A stretch of 64,000 bases of DNA from JBCBDX01 sp039822005 (GTDB taxonomy: Bacteria > Pseudomonadota > Alphaproteobacteria > Rhizobiales > Rhizobiaceae). The first letter of the stretch is position 1, and each line of letters begins with the position of its first letter. The notes under the pieces were generated by a model. The model was not told the origin of the DNA. It saw only the letters and a list, made by a program, of their open reading frames with translations, and made no database searches. Positions 18,001 to 26,300 of the stretch are shown here, piece after piece. The stretch lies in assembly GCA_039822005.1 (NCBI GenBank), contig JBCBMZ010000010.1:18198-82197 (forward strand). Reading direction: 5' to 3'. The translations under genes and the position numbers were made by a program.

Positions 18001-19149
18001 TTTGTCGGTCAAGAGCGCAATGCGCGTGTCAAGAAGTTCCGCCATCTGCGTGCTCGTGGTCGACAATTTGCCCGACAATTGATCGAGTTTTTCGGCGACG
18101 GCCTCATTGATCTGGCCGCCGGTGTCGACGAGACGGGCAACAGCGCTTTCACCGCTCTGGTTGAGCGCCATGGTCAATTCAGTAGATGCATTGATCACAT
18201 TTTCACGGATGTTGCCGGAGACAGCATTCAACTCGTCGCGCAATTGCTCGTGCGCGCCGGAAATGGATGCGCGCAACCGTTCAGCGTGGGTGACAATTCC
18301 CTCACGTTCATTGCCAAGGTCTGTCAGGAGGGAGCGCACGCGCAGCTCATTGTCGGTGTAGACGCGCTCAAGCTCTCCCACCTCTGATTGCATCATCGCT
18401 TCCAGCTCGGTGGCACGTGCGATAGTGCGTTCGATGCCTTCGCCCATGGCGGCAACTTCGCGGCGTACCGCCTGTCCAACGGTTGCCACTTGTTGTTCGG
18501 CCAGCTTTTCAGGTGCAGCCAGGCGGAACGCAATCTCGCTCATCGATTTGGCTGTTTGACGCATTTCAGAAGCGCGCCGGAGCATGATGGCCAATACGTA
18601 GATGAAGAAAATCGGAACGATTGTGCCGACCAGTATGCCGATGGCACCAGGAATATCGCGCAATTGTGGTAGCGAACGGATCGCCCACACTTCCGGTGCA
18701 TAGAGAATATGCGCGATGGCCGCGCCACCAGCGAGCCACAACAGGCTCAACAGTGTTGCGGTGGCAAATGCGCTGCCCGAAGATTTGGCGCCGAGCCGCT
18801 GGACCGTCTGCTCATAGTCTTTGGTGACGCTGTCATCGTTGGCAGGCGCAATGGGCGCTGCGCTCGGTTTGGCTTTCGTAGCGGCTGAGACAACAGGTGC
18901 GGCGACGGCTGCAACCTTTTCGGGTTCAACGCTTGATTTGGTGTTCGGGTCGACGGGTGAAACGTGTTTCAGCTCATCGGTGGCATGGGCAACCTGTTCT
19001 TCAAAATCGTCCAGTGACAACTCACCAGCAAGGCTGTCATCAACTTCCAGATTGTCCAAATCATCATTCAGATCCAAGTCGAGAGCCTGTTCAAGGGCCT
19101 CTTCCATATCTGAATCGATGTCTAGTGACTTATTCGTCTTGTTAGCCAT
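15091..19149 (-). CDS. Giant coiled-coil membrane protein, GPR/RgsE-like
   Basis: 1353 residues. An acidic N-terminal part (about 1-60) is followed by a Pro/Ala-rich linker and two membrane helices near 127-148 and 168-190. After these come roughly 950 residues of repeated helical units rich in Ala, Glu, Thr and Ser, with recurrent 'DEKTEAIF/LEE' type heptads of apolipoprotein/kinesin-like annotation. The tail contains a Pro/Arg-rich linker (about 1215-1275) and a compact C-terminal domain with FTRQLYTLRGQRTFDDV. This architecture matches the Growth Pole Ring protein of Agrobacterium and RgsE of Sinorhizobium, which organise polar growth, though those are longer. ATG 19149 is preferred to 19179 because a GAGG precedes it. 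Function is inferred from architecture only. Confidence 0.8.
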   Translation of the reverse strand: MANKTNKSLDIDSDMEEALEQALDLDLNDDLDNLEVDDSLAGELSLDDFEEQVAHATDELKHVSPVDPNTKSSVEPEKVAAVAAPVVSAATKAKPSAAPIAPANDDSVTKDYEQTVQRLGAKSSGSAFATATLLSLLWLAGGAAIAHILYAPEVWAIRSLPQLRDIPGAIGILVGTIVPIFFIYVLAIMLRRASEMRQTAKSMSEIAFRLAAPEKLAEQQVATVGQAVRREVAAMGEGIERTIARATELEAMMQSEVGELERVYTDNELRVRSLLTDLGNEREGIVTHAERLRASISGAHEQLRDELNAVSGNIRENVINASTELTMALNQSGESAVARLVDTGGQINEAVAEKLDQLSGKLSTTSTQMAELLDTRIALLTDKTDASSAQIAATLENKTDALVQRLGDTSGAMVTTFDEKLSEIQGTLDTRGENLLAQFETRVSALNTGTDRLNDALDARTQTLNQTLIERTRNIADTLKTGGETVAETAASVSGQLNKQTDDMSSALKESGSALTQTAAAINEEINRQADALNSKLLLGKEATREALAAASEDIAERFAAGRQSIGEAADASAHMITQKASELETRLVGTLEQHRSAFAKVADEKTEAIFGAVGHTTGRINTALEEQAASMERRAQTMVDNVAKKLADTDAKLASEADSFAKRLDEKTQALFGAGKHATDRVANELETRLAPLTAGFEQTSSELRKSAEKLAAEMEQRTGGMLEQLRANTERLADTFDNKTGVIDERTRTLQAALSGGVDRVRTTLEESAALMATNLRERVAEARTSLEAEAERLAALTSDQSEGLALRVSSALDQHQKVFTGEIEAYEVRIGEKAKALEDMLREASAPLLGALSEDGSEIAAKLSEATRSATEQLRSENQVFVNSLAQRTADTLASVDDMQRGLSDNVGSLLERLSASNAKLGELVDRTSGNLSSLTGKLGSQTDKLEESASTIAQSLADSVDRLGSNTTRLESVAGKTLDDVSTLARSFDDHGRMLASASDLLASAQSNLTGTLSERAESIDQLTDGLLRKSEEVSGVLQAFEGNVLNAIASVGDSATRSTGDVAATVRQTADDAITRFEEATTEMRRISDSIRTDLSSTREEIRRGVMELPDETRESANAMRRAVSEQINALKDLSRIVEDSGRALDISEGPRAKKPTARTSGANAPAGSGFGAADDALSALAAAPLRQAAEPRPNRPEPRAAAPRRQENGDTFVSDLLRRASEPEADYRGSRQAATQPKLGENADLADAVDVNAMREAWSRYRNGERNVFTRQLYTLRGQRTFDDVKRRYETDSAFRSSIDQYIADFENLLNDMNRNDRSGRQVDQQLMSDTGKVYTLMAHASGRLR

Positions 19150-19408
19150 TACAGCCTCACTCAAATACCCAGCCCGCATCGACCATTGTTGGCCGTACTC
19201 TTTTACCTTGCGAAACTTTTCAGGCCGCCTCGGCCCGAGTTTGTCATCTTAATGACGTGTGTATTGAATTGAAACAACTAGTTGGCTGCCCGAAAAGAAG
19301 TTTAAACACAAGGTTAACGAACTTGCAAAGGCCGTTTGTCATCATTTTTGAGGTTAACGAAACGCAAACCGCCTGTGCCGATAATGGACCCCTACCGGGG
19401 ATACCAAC

Positions 19409-19768
19409 ATGATGAACGCCTATTTTGACATGCCCTCAAATCACGATACGGATCAACCGTTAACACCCATTGATCTGAAGTTCCTGTCGGCACAGGCTGG
19501 ACATGATCGACAATTGGTCGAAGAGCTTTTGCACATGTTCGTGAAGCAGGTACGTAGCCTTTCACATACGATGAACAATGCCGAAGACATGGAGGCGGTC
19601 CTGCGCGCCGCCCATACGCTCAAAGGCACCGCCAGGGCCGTTGGCGCTGCGCGAATTGAGGAGCGGGTGGAAGCTTTGGAGCAAGATCGCCAGTCCAAAC
19701 AGTGTCTTGATGCGCTCAGCCGTGAGGTCGATGCCGCCTGTGACTACGTTGCATCGCTTCTGCGCTAA
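19409..19768 (+). CDS. Hpt-domain phosphotransfer protein
   Basis: 119 residues, essentially one histidine phosphotransfer domain: a four-helix pattern with the phospho-acceptor in AAHTLKGTARAVGA (about residues 66-79). It would relay phosphate between a hybrid kinase receiver and a final response regulator in the cytoplasm. No kinase or regulator is adjacent; the nearest hybrid kinase is the CckA gene 8 kb away, whose usual partner is the unrelated ChpT. Two consecutive ATGs (19409 and 19412) could start it. Its partner is unknown. Confidence 0.85.
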   Translation: MMNAYFDMPSNHDTDQPLTPIDLKFLSAQAGHDRQLVEELLHMFVKQVRSLSHTMNNAEDMEAVLRAAHTLKGTARAVGAARIEERVEALEQDRQSKQCLDALSREVDAACDYVASLLR

Positions 19769-19842
19769 GATGCAATTCCATTCTTGACTTGGACCTCAGA
19801 GCGTTTACCTGCGCCTGAAGTACATAGTCCGCGGAGAGTGAA

Positions 19843-20163
19843 TTGCCCAAACTGACCATTAAAGCGTTTGACGGATCGTTGTTTGAAGTGGATGCTGCCG
19901 ACAGCTCCACCGTGATGGAGAATGCCATCCGCAACTCCGTTCCCGGGATTGAGGCTGAATGTGGCGGTGCGTGCGCGTGTGCGACTTGCCACGTCTATGT
20001 TGACGAGGCGTGGGCTGAAAAAGTCGGCAAACCGGAAGTTATGGAAGAAGATATGCTCGATTTTGCCTTTGAAACGAAGCCGACGTCGCGCCTTTCCTGT
20101 CAGATCAAAATGACAGATGAGCTTGATGGATTGATTGTCCATGTGCCTGAGCGTCAGGCGTGA
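19843..20163 (+). CDS. 2Fe-2S ferredoxin, adrenodoxin type
   Basis: 106-residue electron carrier. The cluster ligands are visible as Cys40, Cys46 and Cys49 (ECGGACACATC) plus the distal Cys in RLSCQIKM near residue 86. This spacing is that of vertebrate-type/ISC ferredoxins (FdxB-like), not plant type. No ATG fits; the start is a TTG at 19843 with GGAG six bases upstream. The gene sits directly before folP and overlaps its proposed start, so it may be transcribed with the folate genes. Likely roles are Fe-S cluster assembly or electron supply to a P450; context does not discriminate. Confidence 0.88.
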   Translation: MPKLTIKAFDGSLFEVDAADSSTVMENAIRNSVPGIEAECGGACACATCHVYVDEAWAEKVGKPEVMEEDMLDFAFETKPTSRLSCQIKMTDELDGLIVHVPERQA

Positions 20164-21070
20164 TTGTTCCCAAAGCGCTCATCTTTCTTTGAAAAAGACA
20201 CAATCAGCATTTGAGCCGCGCCAGTGGCATGTCGCCAAGTCGCAGTTGATCACACTGGGGCCGCAAGCGGTTTTGATGGGCATCATCAATGCAACGCCCG
20301 ACAGCTTCTCCGATGGCGGTACAAACCTTGAGCCGCAGCGCGCTGCGCAAAACGCCGCCACGATGGTAGAGCAGGGCGCCCTGATCATTGACATTGGTGC
20401 CGAGAGCACCCGGCCGGGCGCCGCAGAGATTGATGGCGATGAAGAAATTGGCCGTCTGTTGCCGGTTATCGATGCCGTGGTCGGTGCTAGCAAGGGCGCG
20501 CTGATTTCGGTTGATACTTACCGCTCATCAACGGCGGCGATCGCGCTAGAGGCTGGTGCCCATATCATCAACGATGTTTGGGGGTTGCAAAGGGAGCCGG
20601 AACTGGCGGCAGCTGTTGCTGCCCATGGTGCCGGTATCGTAATCATGCACACGTCGCGTGGCCGGGATATGCTATCAGACGTCATCGAAGATCAACGCGT
20701 TTTTTTTGATGCTTCACTGTCTATTGCCGAAAAGGCAGGCATATCAGATGAGCAAGTAGTTCTCGATCCGGGGTTTGGCTTCGGGAAAGATGCCGACGAT
20801 AATTACGAATTGATGTACCGTTTTGAAGCGCTTCAAGCGTTTGGGTTGCCCTTGTTGGCCGGAACCAGCCGCAAGCGGTTTATCGGAGCGGCGACAGGAC
20901 GTGAAACTGATGAGCGCGATATTGGTACGGTTGCGACAACTGCTTTGTTGCGCGCAAAAGGGGCGGCTATCTTTCGTGTGCATAATGTGGCCGTGAACGC
21001 CGACGCAGCGCGCATTACCGATGCCATGTTGGCGGTCTCACCCGCCAGAGATCACACTGATGACCAATAA
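20141..21070 (+). CDS. folP: Dihydropteroate synthase
   Basis: Condenses 6-hydroxymethyl-dihydropterin pyrophosphate with p-aminobenzoate, the sulfonamide-sensitive step of folate synthesis. All family motifs are present: GIINATPDSFSDGG, DIGAESTRPGA, SVDTYRS, HIINDVWG, VVLDPGFGFGK and LAGTSRKRFIG. The N-terminal boundary is uncertain because the conserved part begins about 45 residues in. ATG 20141 overlaps the ferredoxin gene; a TTG at 20189 is another option, and neither has a clear Shine-Dalgarno. It is followed five bases later by folB. Confidence 0.93.
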   Translation: MCLSVRRDCSQSAHLSLKKTQSAFEPRQWHVAKSQLITLGPQAVLMGIINATPDSFSDGGTNLEPQRAAQNAATMVEQGALIIDIGAESTRPGAAEIDGDEEIGRLLPVIDAVVGASKGALISVDTYRSSTAAIALEAGAHIINDVWGLQREPELAAAVAAHGAGIVIMHTSRGRDMLSDVIEDQRVFFDASLSIAEKAGISDEQVVLDPGFGFGKDADDNYELMYRFEALQAFGLPLLAGTSRKRFIGAATGRETDERDIGTVATTALLRAKGAAIFRVHNVAVNADAARITDAMLAVSPARDHTDDQ

Positions 21071-21075
21071 ACCTC

Positions 21076-21441
21076 ATGACCTATGATATTGTGATGAAGA
21101 ATTGTGCGTTTTTTGCGCGCCATGGTGTCTTTGACCAGGAAGAATTCCTCGGCCAACGTTTTTACGTCGATGCTGCGCTCAAGGTTGAACCCGGCTCCGC
21201 GTTGGAGACGGATTCGATTGAAGGCACAGTCGATTATGGGGAGGCTTTTCGTGCCATCGAAGAGATTGTCACCGGCAAACGACGCTATTTGATCGAAGCA
21301 TTGGCGCTTGAAATCGCCAAAGCGCTTTGCGCCCGCTTTCGACAAATTGTCCGGGCTGACATCACGATCCGCAAGCCGAATGCACCGGTACCGGGCATTT
21401 TGGATTATGTGGAAGTGCGCGTGGTTCACGAACGTGACTAA
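21076..21441 (+). CDS. folB: Dihydroneopterin aldolase
   Basis: 121-residue enzyme that cleaves dihydroneopterin to 6-hydroxymethyl-dihydropterin, the substrate that FolK activates. Family features: the N-terminal NCAFFARHGVFDQEEFLGQ (catalytic Glu region), DYGEAFRAIEEIV, and near the end the lysine of IRKPNAPVPG. It forms a tunnel-shaped octamer in known homologues. It sits between folP and folK and overlaps folK by eight bases, so the three are one operon. Confidence 0.93.
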   Translation: MTYDIVMKNCAFFARHGVFDQEEFLGQRFYVDAALKVEPGSALETDSIEGTVDYGEAFRAIEEIVTGKRRYLIEALALEIAKALCARFRQIVRADITIRKPNAPVPGILDYVEVRVVHERD

Positions 21442-21943
21442 GCCATCGACGGTTTTTCTCGGCCTTGGCGGTAATGTTGGTGATGTGAAATCCGCCATGC
21501 AGTGGGCTTTGGGGCAGATTTCAAACGTGCCTGTGACGCGTATTTCGGCTGTTTCACCGCTTTATAAAACGCCCCCTTGGGGCATCAAAACACAGAATTG
21601 GTTTTTAAATGCCTGTGTGGCCTTATCGACGACGGCCAAGCCACACGCCTTTATGCGGGAACTGATCGACGTTGAAAAACGTGCGGGACGTGTGCGTGAT
21701 ATGAGATGGGGACCGCGCACTCTTGATATCGATATTCTGACTTTCGAGGATTTATCTGTAAAAACGCCTCAGCTCACCTTACCACATCCGCGCATGTTGG
21801 ATCGGGCGTTTGTGATGACGCCATTAGCTGACATCGCAGGTGATTTGATCATCAACGGTGCATCTGTGCGCGACATCAGTGTTAGATTAGCTGACCATCA
21901 CATGGAAATTGCCGCACGCGACTGGATGCGGCAGGTTAGTTGA
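21434..21943 (+). CDS. folK: Hydroxymethyl-dihydropterin pyrophosphokinase
   Basis: Transfers pyrophosphate from ATP to 6-hydroxymethyl-dihydropterin. The start is a GTG at 21434 inside the end of folB; it yields the canonical N-terminus STVFLGLGGNVGD, and upstream codons in the same frame only shadow folB. Diagnostic motifs are VSPLYKTPPWG and RWGPRTLDIDIL (ATP/Mg site with the two Asp), then LPHPRMLDRAFV. The protein is about 169 residues, normal for the family. Its stop overlaps by eight bases the convergent gene for an exported protein. Confidence 0.93.
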   Translation: MTKPSTVFLGLGGNVGDVKSAMQWALGQISNVPVTRISAVSPLYKTPPWGIKTQNWFLNACVALSTTAKPHAFMRELIDVEKRAGRVRDMRWGPRTLDIDILTFEDLSVKTPQLTLPHPRMLDRAFVMTPLADIAGDLIINGASVRDISVRLADHHMEIAARDWMRQVS

Positions 21944-22487
21944 CAGAGCCAACCTTGCCGCCGTCAATGCGGTCAAGGCTCATGCCGATCACTGGCACCA
22001 TCTCGCCATTAACATCAACAGAGACCGTAACGTTGAGCGTATTGGCATCTGCCAAACGAACGAGCATCGCGCCTTCCAAATGATTACGCTTAAGGCGCAT
22101 CACAGCGCGATCTCCCGTCACGTTTCCGCCGACAATATCAAGACCTTCGCCCCGTGCGCCGTCCAGAAACTGACCTTTGTAGCTTCGACCGCTATGCGAG
22201 ATGCTCGCCTGCATGTCTTGTGAGAAGATGCCCACGCGGCACTTGCCGTCCAACACCATGCCGATCGCCTGTGAAGGAGTGGTCCCTTCAAAAGCGCAGG
22301 TGAACTTGGTGCCTTCATATTTGCCAGCGATGATTTCACCTGGTCCGCGCCAGGTTCCGCCGACCTTGTTGAAAAAGGCTTGGTCGCGCTTTGATTCGGC
22401 CATCGCCGGGGCTACCGGGTTTGCCAGCATCGCGCTGGCTACAACCGTCAATGCTGTGACAAGGCGTACTGTTTTGGAAACGACCAT
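21936..22487 (-). CDS. Conserved exported protein, unknown function
   Basis: 183 residues with a signal peptide (about 1-30, cleaved after PAMA). The mature protein looks like a small beta-rich domain: FFNKVGGTWRGPGEI, then CAFEGTTPSQAIGMVLDGKCRVGIFSQ with two cysteines that could form a disulfide, and repeated short strands to the end. I recognise the pattern as a conserved hypothetical of Hyphomicrobiales, without a named family. Periplasmic location is inferred. Convergent with folK; 72 bases separate it from the TIGR01620 gene upstream on the same strand. Confidence 0.7.
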   Translation of the reverse strand: MVVSKTVRLVTALTVVASAMLANPVAPAMAESKRDQAFFNKVGGTWRGPGEIIAGKYEGTKFTCAFEGTTPSQAIGMVLDGKCRVGIFSQDMQASISHSGRSYKGQFLDGARGEGLDIVGGNVTGDRAVMRLKRNHLEGAMLVRLADANTLNVTVSVDVNGEMVPVIGMSLDRIDGGKVGSVN

Positions 22488-22559
22488 CGAAACACACTCT
22501 CAAACTCGGGACGCCTTATCATCACTTTGAATGGTTAACGCCGCGTTTCAGGAATTCTT

Positions 22560-23675
22560 CTATACCTCATCGTTCTGCTTTTTGGCAGGCATAAGGCGTG
22601 GAAGAAAGTCAGAAATTTTCGGTTTCTTCAAACGGTAGAACGGGGCAGGGCGACAAACCTCCATCGCAGCTATCCCCAGACGTGCTGTCATCAGTCCATT
22701 AAACACGCCTTCGCCGAGCCTTGTGGAGATGCGTGCGGCAATACCTTGGCCAAGAAACTGCTGCATCAAGCCCTCGCCCACCGATATTGCACCGGTGATG
22801 GCCAAGTGCGTGACGACCTTGCGCGCAAGTGCCAAGGTGCCCAGACCGCCCGCTCGCCCGCCATAAAGTTCTGCCATTACTCGAATAAGCCGAACATTCT
22901 CATAAAGGACATAGCCCACATCGACGAGTGCGCGCGGAGATACCGCCGTTACGATGGAAACGCGCTTGGCGGCAGCTGATATTTTGGCGATTGCGGTTTG
23001 GTCGAGCGTGTCCAGCAATTCGCGTTCATGAAGTGCGTAATAGTCTTCACTGTCGACGATTTCGCCGGTCAATTCCTGCAATTTGGCCCGCCCGGCAGCC
23101 GTTTGGGTGTTGTCTGAAAAGTGCTTGAAAAGGGTCTGTGCCGATGCGCGTAGTTTGGCGCTGTTGCCATCTTCAATGGCAGCCTGTGCTTCTTCGCGCA
23201 TCCGGGTGACCTGTTTGATCCCGCGGATCGCTATCCATTCGCGCAGGGCCATGCCCAGCACCGCCACCAAGAGCAACGCGACAAGTGCGCTTACCGTCCA
23301 GCCGAGCCAATCGTTGCGGGAAAACGCCTCGCGCCAAAGCCCCTCCAGCCAAAGGCCAATCGCGAGAGTGAATAAAAGCCCTATGGCCCATCGCGCGATG
23401 CTGAAAAATGTCAAGCCGGTCCGTTTGCCGTTCCCGTCAACATCGTTAAACACCCGCGTATCTTTCACGGCTTCCGCTTCGGCGGCAAAATAGTCAACCT
23501 CATCCACGGTGACTTTGCCTTCTGACGCCGCCGCGGATTTGGGGCGGCGTACCCTCGGTTTTTCTGTGGCTGAACGGGAATTTGATCGCGCCCGCGTTTC
23601 GGCGCCTTCAGGGTTGGGTTTTGCCTGTTCAATGTCGAAGCTGCGGGGCAAGCGTTTGCGTTGCTTGTCGGTCAT
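22560..23675 (-). CDS. TIGR01620/DUF697 membrane protein (YcjF-like)
   Basis: 371 residues. A basic, disordered N-terminus (about 1-70) precedes two membrane helices near 87-107 and 117-140. A DUF697-like C-terminal domain follows (RVSIVTAVSPRALVDVGYVLYENVRLIRVMAE cut here as separate blocks, with a Gly-rich GGRAGGLGTL). Such proteins are always found with the YcjX-type ATPase, as here: its ATG overlaps the YcjX stop codon (ATGA), giving translational coupling. In enterobacteria ycjX-ycjF belong to stress regulons; the molecular role is unknown. Confidence 0.85.
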   Translation of the reverse strand: MTDKQRKRLPRSFDIEQAKPNPEGAETRARSNSRSATEKPRVRRPKSAAASEGKVTVDEVDYFAAEAEAVKDTRVFNDVDGNGKRTGLTFFSIARWAIGLLFTLAIGLWLEGLWREAFSRNDWLGWTVSALVALLLVAVLGMALREWIAIRGIKQVTRMREEAQAAIEDGNSAKLRASAQTLFKHFSDNTQTAAGRAKLQELTGEIVDSEDYYALHERELLDTLDQTAIAKISAAAKRVSIVTAVSPRALVDVGYVLYENVRLIRVMAELYGGRAGGLGTLALARKVVTHLAITGAISVGEGLMQQFLGQGIAARISTRLGEGVFNGLMTARLGIAAMEVCRPAPFYRLKKPKISDFLPRLMPAKKQNDEV

Positions 23676-25120
23676 GCCAAACGGTCTCCGATGAGATATT
23701 GCAGCGCTTTATCCAAACGGATGTGCGGCAGGGAAAGGGACTTTCCATGCGCGTCGTGTTCAAGCTCCGGCGGGCGCATCTTCACAAATCGCTGGGCTTG
23801 CGTTCCGCGTGGCTCAAAGAGGGTGGTCAAATCATCAGGCAAGTCACCGGGAAAGATTGCTGTTTCGCGCTCGCCATCAAAAACGGTGCGTCCCATTTTT
23901 TCGCCTTTGACCGGGACACCAATGATAACAGGCAGTGTTTCATCCTTGTCTTCGATAGTGCCTTCTCGGGTTGCACGAACGGCTGAAAGGGCAACTGTCT
24001 TGACAGATGCGCCTGTCCTGCCGGCTCGCTGTTTGGCACTCTCTGCCAGCATTTCCACAAGCTTTTCCATCCGTTCGTGGTTTTCATGGTGCACATGATC
24101 CGCTTTGGTGGCCGCCAGCAGTACGCGGTCGATCCGCCTCTGCCAAAGCGATGTGATCATGTTTCCGACGCCGGGGCGAAAACAGGCCAGAACTTCTCCA
24201 AGCGCATCTTCTAGATCGCGCAGAGCATCGCCGCCCGCATTTATGGCCTGCATGGCATCGATGAGCACAATTTGCCGATCGAGCCGTGTGACATGTTCGC
24301 GAAAGAACGGGCGCACAACGATGTCCTTGTAGGCTTCATAGCGGCGTTGCATGATGGCTTGCATGGAGCCGGCTTTGGCGCGCGATGCGACATGTTTTAG
24401 CGGTGCAAAGGTCAGCGCGGGCGAATCGGCCAGGTCTCCAGGCATCAAGAAGCGGCCAGGCGGCAGCGTGGACAAAGCGAAACCGTCTTCACGGCAGGCC
24501 GCGAGATAGGTCTTGTACGCGTCGGACAATTCGCGCACCGCCTTTTCGTCAGCATCGGCATGGGGGTCAATCTTGTCGGCCAGATCCAGAAAAGGCTTGG
24601 CGATTTTTTCGCGGTTGGGCCCTTGCGTATGTTCCAAGGCATCAACGCTGAATTGCGTGAATGATTTGTCCAGAAGCGGGAGATCGAGCAGCCATTCGCC
24701 GGGGTAGTCTACAATGTCGAGGTGCAACTTGTTGCCACCGACAAGTTGCGACCAACTGTTGGCGCTCTCATACTCAATGGTGAGCCTGACTTGGCTAACG
24801 GACTTTGTGCCCTCCGGCCAGGCACGGTCGGTCATCAGCCGTTCCACATGGTCTTCATAGGCAAACCTGGGCACATTGTCGTCAGGTTGGGGCTCCAGGT
24901 AAGCGCGCGATATGCGGTTTTCAGCAAAGGCTCCAAAGAGAGGCAGACGTCCGCCGTTGATCAAATTGTGGATCAGTGCGGTAATGAAAACCGATTTGCC
25001 AGAGCGTGAAAGCCCTGTGACGCCCAGGCGAATGGTCGGTGAAAAAACTGAACCGGCCCGGCTGGCGATGTTCGCCAGCACGACCCGTGCTTCATCGGTG
25101 AATTTGGATTGGACTGTCAC
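23672..25120 (-). CDS. YcjX-like P-loop ATPase/GTPase (DUF463)
   Basis: 482-residue nucleotide-binding protein. The P-loop is GLSRSGKSVF near residues 34-43, followed by ALIHNLINGGRLP, a DUF463 hallmark. A switch-like segment is LDIVDYPGEWLLDLPLL (about 133-149), and VLIDAMQAINAGG lies near 283. The start is a GTG at 25120 with AGGGG upstream. It forms a two-gene operon with the downstream YcjF-like gene. Biochemical function is unproven; by domain it is a TRAFAC-like GTPase, possibly acting at the inner membrane with its partner. Confidence 0.87.
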   Translation of the reverse strand: MTVQSKFTDEARVVLANIASRAGSVFSPTIRLGVTGLSRSGKSVFITALIHNLINGGRLPLFGAFAENRISRAYLEPQPDDNVPRFAYEDHVERLMTDRAWPEGTKSVSQVRLTIEYESANSWSQLVGGNKLHLDIVDYPGEWLLDLPLLDKSFTQFSVDALEHTQGPNREKIAKPFLDLADKIDPHADADEKAVRELSDAYKTYLAACREDGFALSTLPPGRFLMPGDLADSPALTFAPLKHVASRAKAGSMQAIMQRRYEAYKDIVVRPFFREHVTRLDRQIVLIDAMQAINAGGDALRDLEDALGEVLACFRPGVGNMITSLWQRRIDRVLLAATKADHVHHENHERMEKLVEMLAESAKQRAGRTGASVKTVALSAVRATREGTIEDKDETLPVIIGVPVKGEKMGRTVFDGERETAIFPGDLPDDLTTLFEPRGTQAQRFVKMRPPELEHDAHGKSLSLPHIRLDKALQYLIGDRLA

Positions 25121-25189
25121 GCGACCCCTGATGGTTTTGATTATAGCGTGAGGTAGGTATTTTATTGGCGTTGTTAAACGACCTGGTTG

Positions 25190-25687
25190 TTATGGCGTGA
25201 GATAAGCTTCCAGATATCCGGTTTGTGACGATGCGTTTCGGACATCGCCGTCAAAACGAACAATAGCAAGGCCGCATGTGCGAAAACCCATCGTGAGTGC
25301 ATCCAAGGCTGCCACGTCACCTTCCTTGGAAAGACCATAAGCCAGATCTTCCATCATCGGATTGTGCCCGACCAACATGATGCAATCGCCCGTGCCACTG
25401 GCCGCGGCGATTTCAAGATATCCGGGGGCGTCGGTCGCATACAAATCCAATTCAAAGACGATCTTCGGATCATTTGTTATCGATGATTGAATGTGCTCGA
25501 GGGTCTGTTTAGCTCGCGCCGCTTCGGAACAAATAATCGTATCGGGCATGATTTTCTGCGCGAGTATTTGCCCAGCCAAGTTTTTGCACTCGTCGATACC
25601 ATCTTGGGACAGCTGGCGGTCAAAGTCCCGCTGACCGGGCTCTGCCCATTCAGCTTTGGCATGCCGCAACAACATCAGCTTTCCCAT
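25190..25687 (-). CDS. SixA-like histidine phosphatase
   Basis: 165-residue member of the histidine phosphatase (phosphoglycerate mutase) superfamily. The catalytic motif is LLRHAKAEW near the N-terminus (His9), with the second histidine in LVGHNPMMEDL near 105 and Glu in SEAARAKQT. Length and motif spelling match SixA-type proteins, which in E. coli remove phosphate from phospho-His domains such as that of PtsN-pathway or Hpt proteins. Target here is unknown. The gene lies 69 bases upstream of YcjX on the same strand, so co-transcription is possible. Confidence 0.85.
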   Translation of the reverse strand: MGKLMLLRHAKAEWAEPGQRDFDRQLSQDGIDECKNLAGQILAQKIMPDTIICSEAARAKQTLEHIQSSITNDPKIVFELDLYATDAPGYLEIAAASGTGDCIMLVGHNPMMEDLAYGLSKEGDVAALDALTMGFRTCGLAIVRFDGDVRNASSQTGYLEAYLTP

Positions 25688-25867
25688 TTTCCACCTCGAT
25701 CAGATTGAACTGCAACACACTGGATGCTGAGACGCTGAAAAACAACTGTCACAGTTCCCCATTAAAGCCGCCGCTGAGGCGACAGTCGACAGTGATTTGT
25801 GGAAATTATCAACTTGTTGCCCCATGTATGTGTTTATATACGGGGCAAGGGAATCGGAGAGGAATTG

Positions 25868-26287
25868 ATGGCTGAAAATGGTCTCGTGAATGATTACAAG
25901 CCGACAGATGATGAGTCGTTCATGAATGATCGGATGCGTGATTATTTTCGTCGCAAACTCCATGATTGGAAGGAAGATTTGCTTCGCGAAAGCCGCGAAA
26001 CAATCGAACATCTGCAGGCAGCTGATTCACACCATCCCGACATTGCTGATCGTGCCAGCTCTGAAACCGCCCGTTCCATCGAGCTGCGCGCACGTGACCG
26101 CCAACGCAAGCTGATTAACAAGATTGATGCCGCGATCCGGCGCATTGATGATGGCAGCTATGGTTACTGCGAGGAAACCGGTGAACCTATTTCGGTGCAG
26201 CGTTTGGATGCGCGACCGATCGCGACGCTCTCACTGGAAGCGCAGGAGCGCCATGAGCGACGGGAGAAAGTCTATCGCGACGAGTGA
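25868..26287 (+). CDS. dksA: RNA polymerase-binding protein DksA
   Basis: 139-residue cytoplasmic regulator that enters the RNA polymerase secondary channel and, with ppGpp, controls stable-RNA and amino-acid promoters. The N-terminal coiled coil has the tip region RASSETARSIELRARDRQ; the C-terminal globule has DDGSYGYCEETGEPI. Only one of the four classical zinc-finger cysteines remains (the others read Thr, Ser and Ala), which is normal for alphaproteobacterial DksA and means it folds without zinc. ATG 25868 has GGAG upstream; the in-frame codons from 25799 are not used. Convergent with the FliO-like gene. Confidence 0.92.
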   Translation: MAENGLVNDYKPTDDESFMNDRMRDYFRRKLHDWKEDLLRESRETIEHLQAADSHHPDIADRASSETARSIELRARDRQRKLINKIDAAIRRIDDGSYGYCEETGEPISVQRLDARPIATLSLEAQERHERREKVYRDE

Positions 26288-26300
26288 GCAGCGATAGACT

